Part shown: piece by piece, positions 1-5,153 of the stretch
Numbering within the stretch: the first letter of the stretch is position 1
Layout: every line of letters begins with the position of its first letter
DNA from: a candidate division Zixibacteria bacterium RBG_16_43_9
GTDB lineage: Bacteria; Zixibacteria; MSB-5A5; RBG-16-43-9
NCBI GenBank assembly: GCA_001775355.1
Contig: MEWM01000064.1
Coordinates: 1,476-7,135 of the forward strand
Direction of reading: 5' to 3'
DNA: 5,660 nucleotides
Translations under genes and position numbers: made by a program
Notes under the pieces: generated by a model
Databases searched by the model: none
What the model saw: only the letters and a program-made list of their open reading frames with translations
Told to the model about the DNA's origin: nothing

Positions 1-13
1 ACAAACAGGGAAT

Positions 14-46
14 GGTCAACCAGTCCGTTAGACATGGTTGACCTAC
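14..46 (-). repeat. REP-like hairpin with GTAG foot, downstream of the permease gene
   Basis: The arms GGTCAACCA (14-22) and TGGTTGACC (35-43) are a perfect 9-bp inverted repeat. GTC (23-25) and GAC (31-33) extend the stem past a one-base bulge (A34) to a CGTTA loop. On the minus strand GTAG (46-43) sits at the foot, sharing its last G with the stem. The hairpin begins about 20 bases after the permease stop. No T-run follows it on the minus strand (it continues ATTCCCTG), so it is not a standard intrinsic terminator, although it could shield the 3' end of the operon mRNA. A second GTAG at 60-57, followed by GGGCAGATA, looks like half of another module without its second arm. Bases 1-13 show nothing else. 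Confidence 0.6.
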
Positions 47-65
47 GTATCTGCCCCTACAGAAT

Positions 66-1283
66 TTATTCGTACCTCAAAGCCTCAATCGGGTCTAAGT
101 TGGAGGCTTTTCTGGCAGGATAAAAACCGAAGAAGACCCCCACAAACCCTGAAAAGAAAAAGGATAAAGCAATTGCCAGAACTGAAATGAAAATGGGCCA
201 GCGTAGAATTACAGAAATCGCTTTTGAAGTTAAGACTCCTAAGAGTATGCCAACTATCCCTCCGATCAGGCTTAGGACTATAGACTCAATCAAGAATTGA
301 GTCAATATGTCCTTGCCTCTGGCTCCAACTGCCATCCTGATTCCGATCTCCCTGGTCCTCTCAGTTACTGAGACCAACATTATGTTCATTATCCCGATTC
401 CTCCAACTATCAAAGAGATAGAAGCTATCGCGGCTAAAAGGATGGTCATAATCTTGGAGGTGGAACCAGCCGCAGTGGCAATATCTAATTGGCTCCTGAC
501 TGTAAAGTCGTCGTCTTGTCCTGGAAGGATCCTGTGTCTCTGGCGAAGAAGGTCAGTTACCTGTTTTGTAGCTAAGTCTATTTTGGTCCGGTCTACGGCT
601 GAGGCGATTATAGAATTAATATATGTTATCCCCGCAATTTTTTTCTGGGCAGTGGTATAAGGGACTACTATCATATCATCCTGATCACGGCCAAAGGCGT
701 TTTGTCCCTTTGAAGATAAAACCCCTATAACTCTGAAGGGTAGTTTTTTGATTCTTATGATCTCCCCGATGGGGTCCTGCCCAGCGAAAAGATTATCCAC
801 TACCGTTTTTCCTAAAATGCAGACCTTGGTGGCTCCTTTAACATCCTGCTCTGTGAAAAAAGTGCCGGAGGCTAAGGGCCAGGAACGGATAAGAGGAAAA
901 TCTGTGGAATATCCTTCAATTGAAGTTCCCCAGTTAAGATTTCCTGCTACGACCTGTGCCCCGGTTCTAACTACCGGTGAAATCCTTAGAACTGCGGGGC
1001 ATTTCTCCTTAATAGCCTTAGCGTCTTCCTCAGTTAAAGAAGTCCTGGTTCCAGCACCTGCCCTCATACCTCCACTCATAAAACTTCCCGGGAATATATT
1101 TAAAAGATTGTCTCCCAAGGAGGCTATCTGAGAGTTGACCATCTTTTTTGCACCCTCGCCTATCCCTAACATGGCGATGACTGCTGCCACACCGATAATT
1201 ATCCCCAGCATAGTCAGGCTGGAGCGCATTTTGTTCCTGCCTAAAGCCTTATAGGCAACCTTCAGAATCTGAAAGTATCTCAT
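66..1283 (-). CDS. macB: MacB/YknZ-type ABC transporter permease (FtsX-like)
   Basis: This 405-residue inner-membrane subunit belongs to the type VII (mechanotransmission) ABC superfamily. The layout is the usual one: TM1 at about 22-42, preceded by the typical NKMRSSLTMLGIIIG stretch (17-31); a periplasmic MacB core domain at about 43-275; then TM2 (about 278-302), TM3 (about 328-352) and TM4 (about 362-388). The cytoplasmic signature TERTREIGIRMAVGA is at 307-321, and the family ending PARKASNLDPIEALRYE at 389-405. Length is normal for a permease without a fused ATPase; E. coli MacB carries its ATPase in the same chain, whereas here it is separate as in Bacillus YknY/YknZ. The ATG overlaps the ATPase stop as ATGA, with GAGGA (1294-1290) six bases upstream, so translation is coupled. 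The symbol is by family. The substrate (macrolide, peptide, lipid or lipoprotein) cannot be told from sequence. Confidence 0.93.
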   Translation of the reverse strand: MRYFQILKVAYKALGRNKMRSSLTMLGIIIGVAAVIAMLGIGEGAKKMVNSQIASLGDNLLNIFPGSFMSGGMRAGAGTRTSLTEEDAKAIKEKCPAVLRISPVVRTGAQVVAGNLNWGTSIEGYSTDFPLIRSWPLASGTFFTEQDVKGATKVCILGKTVVDNLFAGQDPIGEIIRIKKLPFRVIGVLSSKGQNAFGRDQDDMIVVPYTTAQKKIAGITYINSIIASAVDRTKIDLATKQVTDLLRQRHRILPGQDDDFTVRSQLDIATAAGSTSKIMTILLAAIASISLIVGGIGIMNIMLVSVTERTREIGIRMAVGARGKDILTQFLIESIVLSLIGGIVGILLGVLTSKAISVILRWPIFISVLAIALSFFFSGFVGVFFGFYPARKASNLDPIEALRYE

Positions 1284-2029
1284 ATCTCTTCCTCGTTTTC
1301 GACAGGCGGCAAAGAGAGGAGCTCATCTTTTGCTTTTTTGGGAACAGGTATTATTTCGTCTCTCACAATTTTACCATCCCGGAAAGTGATGTTCCTTTTA
1401 GCATAGGCGGCAATATCCTTTTCATGGGTTATAAGGATAATAGTAATTCCATTATTGTTAAGGGATTGAAATATCTCCATCACCTCCATAGATGTAATGC
1501 TGTCCAAGTTTCCAGTGGGCTCATCTGCTAAGATTATTGCAGGATCATTCACCAATGCCCTGGCAATGGCTACCCTCTGCTGCTGTCCGCCAGAAAGCTT
1601 ATTAGGATAATGATTCTCCCTACCTTCCAATCCAACCATCGATAAAGCTTTTTTTGCCTTTTCAGTTTTTTCTTTAGAGTAGCTGCTATTATAAAGCAAA
1701 GGAAGCTCTACATTTTCCAGAGCAGTAGTTCGAGACAGAAGATTGAAGGACTGAAAAACGAAACCGATCTTTTGATTTCTGATACCGGCTAAGCTATTTC
1801 GGTCTAAAGAGGAGATATCTTTCTCCTCCAGAAAGTACTTGCCTTTTGTAGGTCGATCTAAACAGCCTAAGATATGCATTAAAGTAGATTTCCCTGAACC
1901 AGAAGGTCCCATTATGGCTACAAATTCACCTTTTTCAATAGACAGGTTTATCCCCCGTAGGGCCTGAATCTCGTAATCTCCAAGCTTATAGATTTTAACT
2001 AAATGGTCTGTGGATATAAGTTTATCCAA
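1280..2029 (-). CDS. MacB/LolD/YknY-type ABC transporter ATP-binding protein
   Basis: This 249-residue cytoplasmic ATPase energises the permease encoded next to it. All catalytic motifs are intact: Walker [10 protein letters not shown] (41-49), Q-loop Gln93 in [11 protein letters not shown] signature LSGGQQQR (145-152), Walker B IILADEP with catalytic Glu170, D-loop GNLD (173-176) and switch His202 in THE. The fold ends near residue 225, and a charged, acidic tail (to PPVENEEEI) follows. The [22 protein letters not shown] stretch is typical of the MacB/LolD subfamily. The start is TTG at 2029-2027: AGGAG lies six bases upstream at 2040-2036, and the next in-frame Met (residue 40) would delete Walker A-proximal strands. 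It starts two bases after the adaptor stop and overlaps the permease start by four bases. LolD proper pairs with LolC/E and has no adaptor, so the context favours a MacAB-type exporter. Confidence 0.95.
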   Translation of the reverse strand: MDKLISTDHLVKIYKLGDYEIQALRGINLSIEKGEFVAIMGPSGSGKSTLMHILGCLDRPTKGKYFLEEKDISSLDRNSLAGIRNQKIGFVFQSFNLLSRTTALENVELPLLYNSSYSKEKTEKAKKALSMVGLEGRENHYPNKLSGGQQQRVAIARALVNDPAIILADEPTGNLDSITSMEVMEIFQSLNNNGITIILITHEKDIAAYAKRNITFRDGKIVRDEIIPVPKKAKDELLSLPPVENEEEI

Positions 2030-2031
2030 GT

Positions 2032-3267
2032 TTATCTCCTGCCTCCGGGGAACCTGGGAGCGAAGGGGTTAACCTGCTGGTTATTGGAAGAAGGCTCTAC
2101 ACCTTTTTGTCCGATGATTACCTTATCCCCTTCTTTAAAATTGTCCGAGATGATCTGGGTGAATGCACCATCCGATATCCCGATTTGAACTGGAACCGGC
2201 TCAGGTTTTCCCTGTGGGCTTAAAATCCAGAGAAGACTCTTACCTGTTTTTCTGAAACCGGTGGAATTGGTCCTGGTAGAACTGCTATCAGGCGAATGTG
2301 GCGCCTGAGGCATCTGGGCTCCCCCTTTCATCTCGGAAAAAGATTGTTTTCCTTCTGTGGATGGGCGAAAGCGCAAAGCTCCTGAAGGGACTTTAAGTAT
2401 TCCCTCTCTCTCGTCCACCAGCACAGTCACGTTGGCGGTCATTCCCGGTTTTAAGAGAAGATTCGGGTTTGAGACCTCGATAATGACATCATAGGATACG
2501 ACGTTCTGCACCACCTGGGGCGAAAGCCTTATCTGACTTACACTTCCTTTAAAGGATTGATCTGGATAGGCGTCCACGGTGAAAAGCACCTCCTGGCCCT
2601 CTTTTATCTTGCCTATATCCGCCTCGTCTATGCTGGCGTCGACCTGCATTTTTGTTAAATCCTGAGCTATGGTGAAAAGAGTTGGTGCTTGCAGGCTGGC
2701 AGCCACAGTCTGCCCCACATCCACATTTCTGGAGATAACCACTCCATCTATAGGCGAGGTTATGGTGGCATAGTCAAGATTGGTTTTCACCCGGTCTAAA
2801 TTAGCCTGTGAAGATTTCACGTCAGCTTGTGCCAGCTCATAATTAGTCTGGGCAACGTCTCTATCAGATACTGAGACCATATTTTGCTGGAATAAGGATT
2901 GGGTGCGCTCATATTCTTTCTTAGAAAGCTCGGCTGAGGCTCTGGATCTTTCTAAATCCGCCTGGGCCTGGGCGACCTGAGCCTTTAGAAAAGTAGGGTC
3001 TAATTGGGCGAGGACCTGCCCTTTCTTTACTTTGTCGTTGAAGTCTGCATAAAGAGCTGAGATGGTACCTGAGACCTGGCTTCCTACCTGAACCGTGGTC
3101 ACCGCCTGCACAGCTCCAGTAGCTGTCACCATAATTGAGATATCCCCTTTTTGCACCTCGGCCGTAGTGTATTTAGCTTCGGTCTTCTTGCCGCTTCCCC
3201 TGAAGAATAAAAAAAAGAATAAAATTATCAGAACCAGGACAGGGATTAAAATAAAAACTTTCTTCAT
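2032..3267 (-). CDS. macA: MacA/HlyD-family periplasmic adaptor (membrane fusion protein)
   Basis: This 411-residue adaptor links the inner-membrane ABC pair to the periplasm and probably to an outer-membrane channel. An N-terminal anchor at about 4-22 follows MKK and has no lipobox Cys. The lipoyl/biotinyl-like domain is split: first half about 58-92 (VGSQVSGTISAL, KKGQVLAQLD), second half about 166-200 (YATITSPIDGVVISRNVDVGQTV). Between them (about 93-165) is an alpha-helical hairpin rich in Ala, Gln and Glu. The beta-barrel is at about 203-285 and the membrane-proximal domain begins at KVPSGALRF (292-300). That domain is interrupted by a Ser/Pro/Thr-rich insert (about 302-340) before resuming at LLWILS. 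The tail NPFAPRFPGGRR is a recurring ending in MacA-like proteins. The ATG is preceded by AAGGA (3278-3274) six bases upstream. It is the first gene of the operon. The symbol is by family; substrate unknown. Confidence 0.93.
   Translation of the reverse strand: MKKVFILIPVLVLIILFFFLFFRGSGKKTEAKYTTAEVQKGDISIMVTATGAVQAVTTVQVGSQVSGTISALYADFNDKVKKGQVLAQLDPTFLKAQVAQAQADLERSRASAELSKKEYERTQSLFQQNMVSVSDRDVAQTNYELAQADVKSSQANLDRVKTNLDYATITSPIDGVVISRNVDVGQTVAASLQAPTLFTIAQDLTKMQVDASIDEADIGKIKEGQEVLFTVDAYPDQSFKGSVSQIRLSPQVVQNVVSYDVIIEVSNPNLLLKPGMTANVTVLVDEREGILKVPSGALRFRPSTEGKQSFSEMKGGAQMPQAPHSPDSSSTRTNSTGFRKTGKSLLWILSPQGKPEPVPVQIGISDGAFTQIISDNFKEGDKVIIGQKGVEPSSNNQQVNPFAPRFPGGRR
2036..2040 (-). promoter_or_regulatory. 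Ribosome-binding site that fixes the TTG start of the ATPase gene
   Basis: AGGAG on the minus strand is formed by the final Arg codons of the adaptor (AGG AGA, then TAA). It lies six bases before TTG at 2029-2027. With no upstream ATG available and the adaptor stop only two bases before the TTG, this site supports the unusual start codon and suggests that ribosomes finishing the adaptor reinitiate on the ATPase. Confidence 0.75.
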
Positions 3268-3339
3268 AAAATTTCCTTTCTTTTCTTTAAAATCGGGAAC
3301 GGGTTAGTCGAGTCCCTTTTAAGGGCGAATCACGGAAAA

Positions 3340-3377
3340 CTCTTAAACTCTTGTTTAGACACACCCTACCTCTTAAA
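3340..3377 (-). repeat. TTTAAGAG direct repeats in the exporter leader
   Basis: On the minus strand TTTAAGAG occurs at 3377-3370 and again at 3347-3340, exactly 30 bases apart, just downstream of the proposed -10 element. A 7-base match in the opposite orientation (TTAAGAG on the plus strand, 3441-3447) lies upstream of the proposed -35. The spacing is close to three helical turns, compatible with a regulator binding site. The repeats are short and the sequence is AT-rich, so chance is possible. Confidence 0.3.
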
Positions 3378-3386
3378 GGTTTAACT

Positions 3387-3416
3387 ATAATACGAAAACG
3401 CAATTTCTTTTGTAAC
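3387..3416 (-). promoter_or_regulatory. Candidate promoter of the adaptor-ATPase-permease operon
   Basis: Reading the minus strand, GTTACA (3416-3411) matches four of six -35 consensus positions. After an 18-base spacer TATTAT (3392-3387) matches five of six -10 positions; TATAGT (3389-3384) is an overlapping alternative. Transcription would start near 3380, about 110 bases before the adaptor ATG. Location is right for the operon, but consensus matches of this quality arise by chance in AT-rich DNA. Confidence 0.35.
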
Positions 3417-3504
3417 CGTTCTGGCGGTGAAAAAATTCGATTAAGAGGACACATTGACTCTTCTTTGTCTCCTGGCAAGCAGGCAGTTCCTTTTGTTCAG
3501 GAGA

Positions 3505-3529
3505 GGTCAGACAGGAATGTCTGATCTAC
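3505..3529 (-). repeat. REP-like hairpin with GTAG foot, downstream of the secreted-protein gene
   Basis: The arms GGTCAGACA (3505-3513) and TGTCTGATC (3518-3526) pair over 9 bp with one G-T wobble, around a four-base loop (GGAA on the plus strand, a GNRA-type tetraloop if transcribed that way). On the minus strand GTAG (3529-3526) sits at the foot, exactly as in the hairpin at 14-46, and the first bases of both stems are similar (GRTCA). The element lies about 60 bases beyond the stop of the secreted-protein gene. No T-run follows it. Confidence 0.6.
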
Positions 3530-3535
3530 CGTCTC

Positions 3536-3565
3536 AACGGGGTTTGGAAAAAACAAGCCCCGGTT
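3536..3565. repeat. Long imperfect hairpin just after the secreted-protein gene
   Basis: On the plus strand AACGGGGTTTG (3536-3546) pairs with CAAGCCCCGGTT (3554-3565). One T-G wobble and one bulged base interrupt the stem, and the loop is seven bases, mostly A (T on the minus strand). It starts about 20 bases after the stop at 3588, so it could mark the mRNA 3' end. Its T-run lies in the loop rather than after the stem, so it is not a canonical intrinsic terminator. Confidence 0.4.
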
Positions 3566-3587
3566 GCACCCCCGGATTAGAAAGAAA

Positions 3588-4886
3588 TCAAGTTTTTCTT
3601 TCTTTCTTTTTTGCTGCCGGGAAAAGGATATTGTTCAAAATCAAACGGTATCCGGGTGAGTCTTTATGCAGGCTTAAATCTGTGGGAAGATCGCCTACTC
3701 TATGTTCATAATCCTCCGGATCGTGTCCTGATAAAAAGGTAAAAGTTCCTCTACCGAAATTACCGTGGATGTATCTGACCTCATCCTGTCCCTCTACTTC
3801 TGCCAGGATAGTTACATACTTTTTCAGAAGAGATTTTCTAAAGGCGGTGGTCTGCCCCATAAACCCCCGGACCACGTTCACATGATCCTGGACTAACATT
3901 GAGGGAACCGGATCTAATTTGGCAGAAAAATCGAACAGGGTGAAATAGTCATTCTGCGAATTTATTCCCCAGATGATCCGGTCTAAATAGGTGTCTATAT
4001 CGGAATGTTTGTATTCAAGGGGGTCTAAGGAGACTGTGAAATCAGTAAAGGCAAAGGCTTTGGAGTAATCTAACTTCTTCTGGCAATCCGGATCAGGCGG
4101 GTCGCCGTCGAACTCTTTTGGAACGATATCGTCATTTTCTGCAGTTAAGGTTATGTCCATAGTCTCAGGTGCAGAGCACATGGCAAACAGGAACCCTCCA
4201 CGGGAAACGTAGTCTTTTATCGCTTTCGCCACTGCTTTTTTCTCCTCAGACACTTTTTTGAATCCTAACTTTCTGGCAGTGGCTTCACAGGTTGCTTCTT
4301 CTTCTTTATACCAGGGCTCATTCCTGAAGGTGCCGTAAAACTTTCCATACTGTCCAGTAAAATCCTCATGATGAAGATGCATCCAGTCATACTTCTCCAG
4401 GTCCCCTTTTAGCACCTCTGCATCCCACAAGGTCTTGTAGGGTATCTCAGCATAAGCTAAGGCCAGTCTGACAGCATCATCCCAGGGCTCCTTATTAGGA
4501 GGGACATATACGGCAATGGCTGGTGCTTTTTCCAGTAAGACTACGTCCATATTGTTCTCTTCAATCTCTTGGTAGATAGCCCCAGCCTGAGACATATCGA
4601 TTTTTTCAAAGGAGACCCCCTGCAGCCTGCAGCGGTCAGCAATGTCCTCATGATATTCAGCCATAAAAGAGCCGTCCCTGTAGTTCAAAAGCCATTCCAC
4701 ATTGTAACCCTGTTTCAAGCACCAGTAGGCTACCCCGTAGGCTTTAAGATGATCGGTCTGGGATAGGTCCATAGGGATTAGAATCTTTTGAGCCGGTGAA
4801 GATACAGGGGAAAGAATTGCTATAAAAAAGATAATAAAAAGAGATAATCCTAATTTAAAGCCTGTGGATAAGTTTTTTCTAAACAT
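3588..4886 (-). CDS. Conserved secreted protein, family often labelled 'asparagine synthetase B' (function unknown)
   Basis: I place the start at ATG 4886-4884, giving 432 residues, with an n-region MFRKNLSTGFK, a hydrophobic core LGLSLFIIFFIAIL and a likely cleavage after SPA, so the mature protein begins near QKILIPMDLSQTDHLKAYG. A TTG at 4916 would add ten residues, but it lies only a few bases after the predicted transcription start; neither start has a good ribosome-binding site. I recognise the family from memory by HLHHEDFTGQYGKF, FLFAMCSAPETMD, RYIHGNFGRGTFTF, SGHDPEDYEHRVGD and PGYRLILNNILFPA. Database copies are often called asparagine synthetase B, yet I see no N-terminal nucleophile Cys and no SGGxDS ATP-pyrophosphatase loop. 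Cys237 (in GGFLFAMC), His388 and Glu391 (SGHDPE; numbered from the ATG) could form a class I amidotransferase-like triad; that is speculation. It appears monocistronic. Confidence 0.82.
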   Translation of the reverse strand: MFRKNLSTGFKLGLSLFIIFFIAILSPVSSPAQKILIPMDLSQTDHLKAYGVAYWCLKQGYNVEWLLNYRDGSFMAEYHEDIADRCRLQGVSFEKIDMSQAGAIYQEIEENNMDVVLLEKAPAIAVYVPPNKEPWDDAVRLALAYAEIPYKTLWDAEVLKGDLEKYDWMHLHHEDFTGQYGKFYGTFRNEPWYKEEEATCEATARKLGFKKVSEEKKAVAKAIKDYVSRGGFLFAMCSAPETMDITLTAENDDIVPKEFDGDPPDPDCQKKLDYSKAFAFTDFTVSLDPLEYKHSDIDTYLDRIIWGINSQNDYFTLFDFSAKLDPVPSMLVQDHVNVVRGFMGQTTAFRKSLLKKYVTILAEVEGQDEVRYIHGNFGRGTFTFLSGHDPEDYEHRVGDLPTDLSLHKDSPGYRLILNNILFPAAKKKERKT

Positions 4887-4910
4887 CTTGGAATCTATTT
4901 TAATGTAGTT

Positions 4911-4926
4911 GCCCAATTCATTGGGC
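4911..4926. promoter_or_regulatory. Palindrome at the start of the secreted-protein transcript (possible operator)
   Basis: GCCCAAT (4926-4920, minus strand) and ATTGGGC (4917-4911) are perfect 7-bp arms separated by two bases. The palindrome begins three bases after the -10 element and would cover the transcription start. This suits a dimeric repressor operator or a short 5' mRNA hairpin. The TTG alternative start of the gene lies inside it, a further reason to prefer the downstream ATG. Confidence 0.4.
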
Positions 4927-4928
4927 TT

Positions 4929-4937
4929 ATTATAACA
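4929..4937 (-). promoter_or_regulatory. Extended -10 promoter of the secreted-protein gene
   Basis: The minus strand reads TGTTATAAT at 4937-4929: a perfect TATAAT -10 box with the TGn extension. No good -35 is present at 16-18 bases (GCACTA/CGCACT/ACGCAC), as allowed for extended -10 promoters. Transcription would begin near 4922, giving a leader of about 35 bases to the ATG at 4886. The putative -35 zone is occupied by the REP-like repeat at 4946-4972. Confidence 0.55.
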
Positions 4938-4945
4938 TTGCCGTG

Positions 4946-5015
4946 TTTCGTAGTGCGTCCCGCCTTTGGCGGATTAGCCTCGTCTAAGCGACCCTGAAAG
5001 GGTCGCGCTACGAAA
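4946..5015. repeat. BIME-like inverted pair of GTAG hairpins
   Basis: Two different hairpins face each other. On the plus strand GTAG (4950-4953) is followed by CCGCC (4960-4964), TTT and GGCGG (4968-4972). On the minus strand GTAG (5011-5008) is followed by the 8-bp stem AGGGTCGC/GCGACCCT (arms 4999-5006 and 4988-4995, loop 4996-4998). Their outer ends also pair: TTTCGTAGTGCG (4946-4957) against CGCGCTACGAAA (5004-5015), 11 of 12 positions plus one wobble. Head-to-head REPs with outward GTAG feet are the architecture of BIMEs in enterobacteria. The unit lies directly upstream of the promoter at 4929-4937. Confidence 0.6.
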
Positions 5016-5017
5016 AT

Positions 5018-5039
5018 GCTCGATAAATCGAGCGACTAC
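5018..5039 (-). repeat. REP-like hairpin, copy 1 of GCTCGATAAATCGAGC
   Basis: The palindrome GCTCGATAAATCGAGC (5018-5033) has 7-bp perfect arms around AA. On the minus strand GTAG (5039-5036) plus TC precedes it. An identical 16-base palindrome occurs at 5154-5169 in the same orientation, with one difference in the linker (C or T at the base next to the stem), so this is a true dispersed repeat rather than an isolated hairpin. Confidence 0.65.
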
Positions 5040-5097
5040 AATATTATTTCCCCTCCCTTGAAGGGAGGGTGAAAAAGGGAGGGTGAAAAATAATATT
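5040..5097. repeat. Nested palindrome expanded by a 14-base tandem duplication
   Basis: The outer arms AATATTATTT (5040-5049) and AAATAATATT (5088-5097) are a perfect 10-bp inverted repeat. Inside, CCCTCCCTT (5051-5059) and AAGGGAGGG (5061-5069) form a second perfect stem around one base. GGGAGGGTGAAAAA is then present twice in exact tandem (5063-5076 and 5077-5090). With one copy removed, the whole element would be close to a single palindrome of about 44 bases, so the duplication looks secondary. Bases 5063-5083 carry four GGG runs with loops of 1, 7 and 1 bases, matching the canonical G-quadruplex pattern on the plus strand. Confidence 0.6.
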
Positions 5098-5106
5098 CTC
5101 TGTCTA

Positions 5107-5142
5107 CCCTCTCCCTATCCCTCTCCCGTAAAGGGAGAGGGG
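5107..5142. repeat. CCCTCTCCC repeat and hairpin, G-quadruplex pattern on the minus strand
   Basis: CCCTCTCCC occurs at 5107-5115 and again at 5119-5127, separated by TAT. The second copy forms a perfect 9-bp stem with GGGAGAGGG (5133-5141) around GTAAA. Read on the minus strand, 5127-5107 has four GGG runs with three loops of three bases, the canonical quadruplex pattern. The hairpin follows the rarA stop by about 30 bases on the minus strand but has no T-run after it, so it is not a normal intrinsic terminator. Short repeats of this kind are frequent in intergenic DNA of uncultivated bacteria (from memory). Confidence 0.55.
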
Positions 5143-5153
5143 ATTTGATTTTG

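Larger units (their letters stand above)
3268..3587. other. 320-base intergenic region: operon leader plus repeats
   Basis: This gap separates the secreted-protein gene from the exporter operon, and I see no credible gene in it. In minus-strand order it holds a long hairpin (3565-3536), a REP-like hairpin (3529-3505), a candidate promoter (3416-3387), two TTTAAGAG direct repeats, a small palindrome CCCTTTTAAGGG (3314-3325) and the adaptor ribosome-binding site AAGGA (3278-3274). If the promoter call is right the adaptor mRNA has a leader of roughly 110 bases, long enough for 5'-UTR control, but I cannot assign a riboswitch or attenuator. An open frame at 3287-3478 (minus) starts with TTG, has no family resemblance and is rich in Arg, so I treat it as chance. 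Confidence 0.6.

Noticed and set aside
307..1131. Plus-strand open frames opposite the permease gene (307-660 and 748-1131)
   Set aside because: They are antisense to a well-supported membrane protein gene and their translations look like chance mirror sequences without family motifs.
3287..3478. Small 63-codon minus-strand frame between the adaptor and the secreted-protein gene
   Set aside because: TTG start, no ribosome-binding site, Arg-rich composition without a recognisable fold, and it covers the likely promoter and leader of the exporter operon.
3454..3711. Plus-strand open frame over the end of the secreted-protein gene
   Set aside because: It overlaps a real gene in antisense, contains two hairpin repeats and has no recognisable protein features.
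3588..4886. Functional call as asparagine synthetase B
   Set aside because: I recall this label for homologues, but the sequence has a signal peptide and lacks both the N-terminal glutaminase nucleophile and the ATP-pyrophosphatase SGGxDS loop.
5040..5097. Miniature transposon with terminal inverted repeats
   Set aside because: The 10-bp arms are inverted repeats, but no direct target-site duplication flanks them and the unit is a simple hairpin, so a MITE call is not supported.
5119..5141. Intrinsic terminator of rarA
   Set aside because: The stem is strong and well placed, but on the minus strand it is followed by ATAGGGAGAGGG rather than a T-run.
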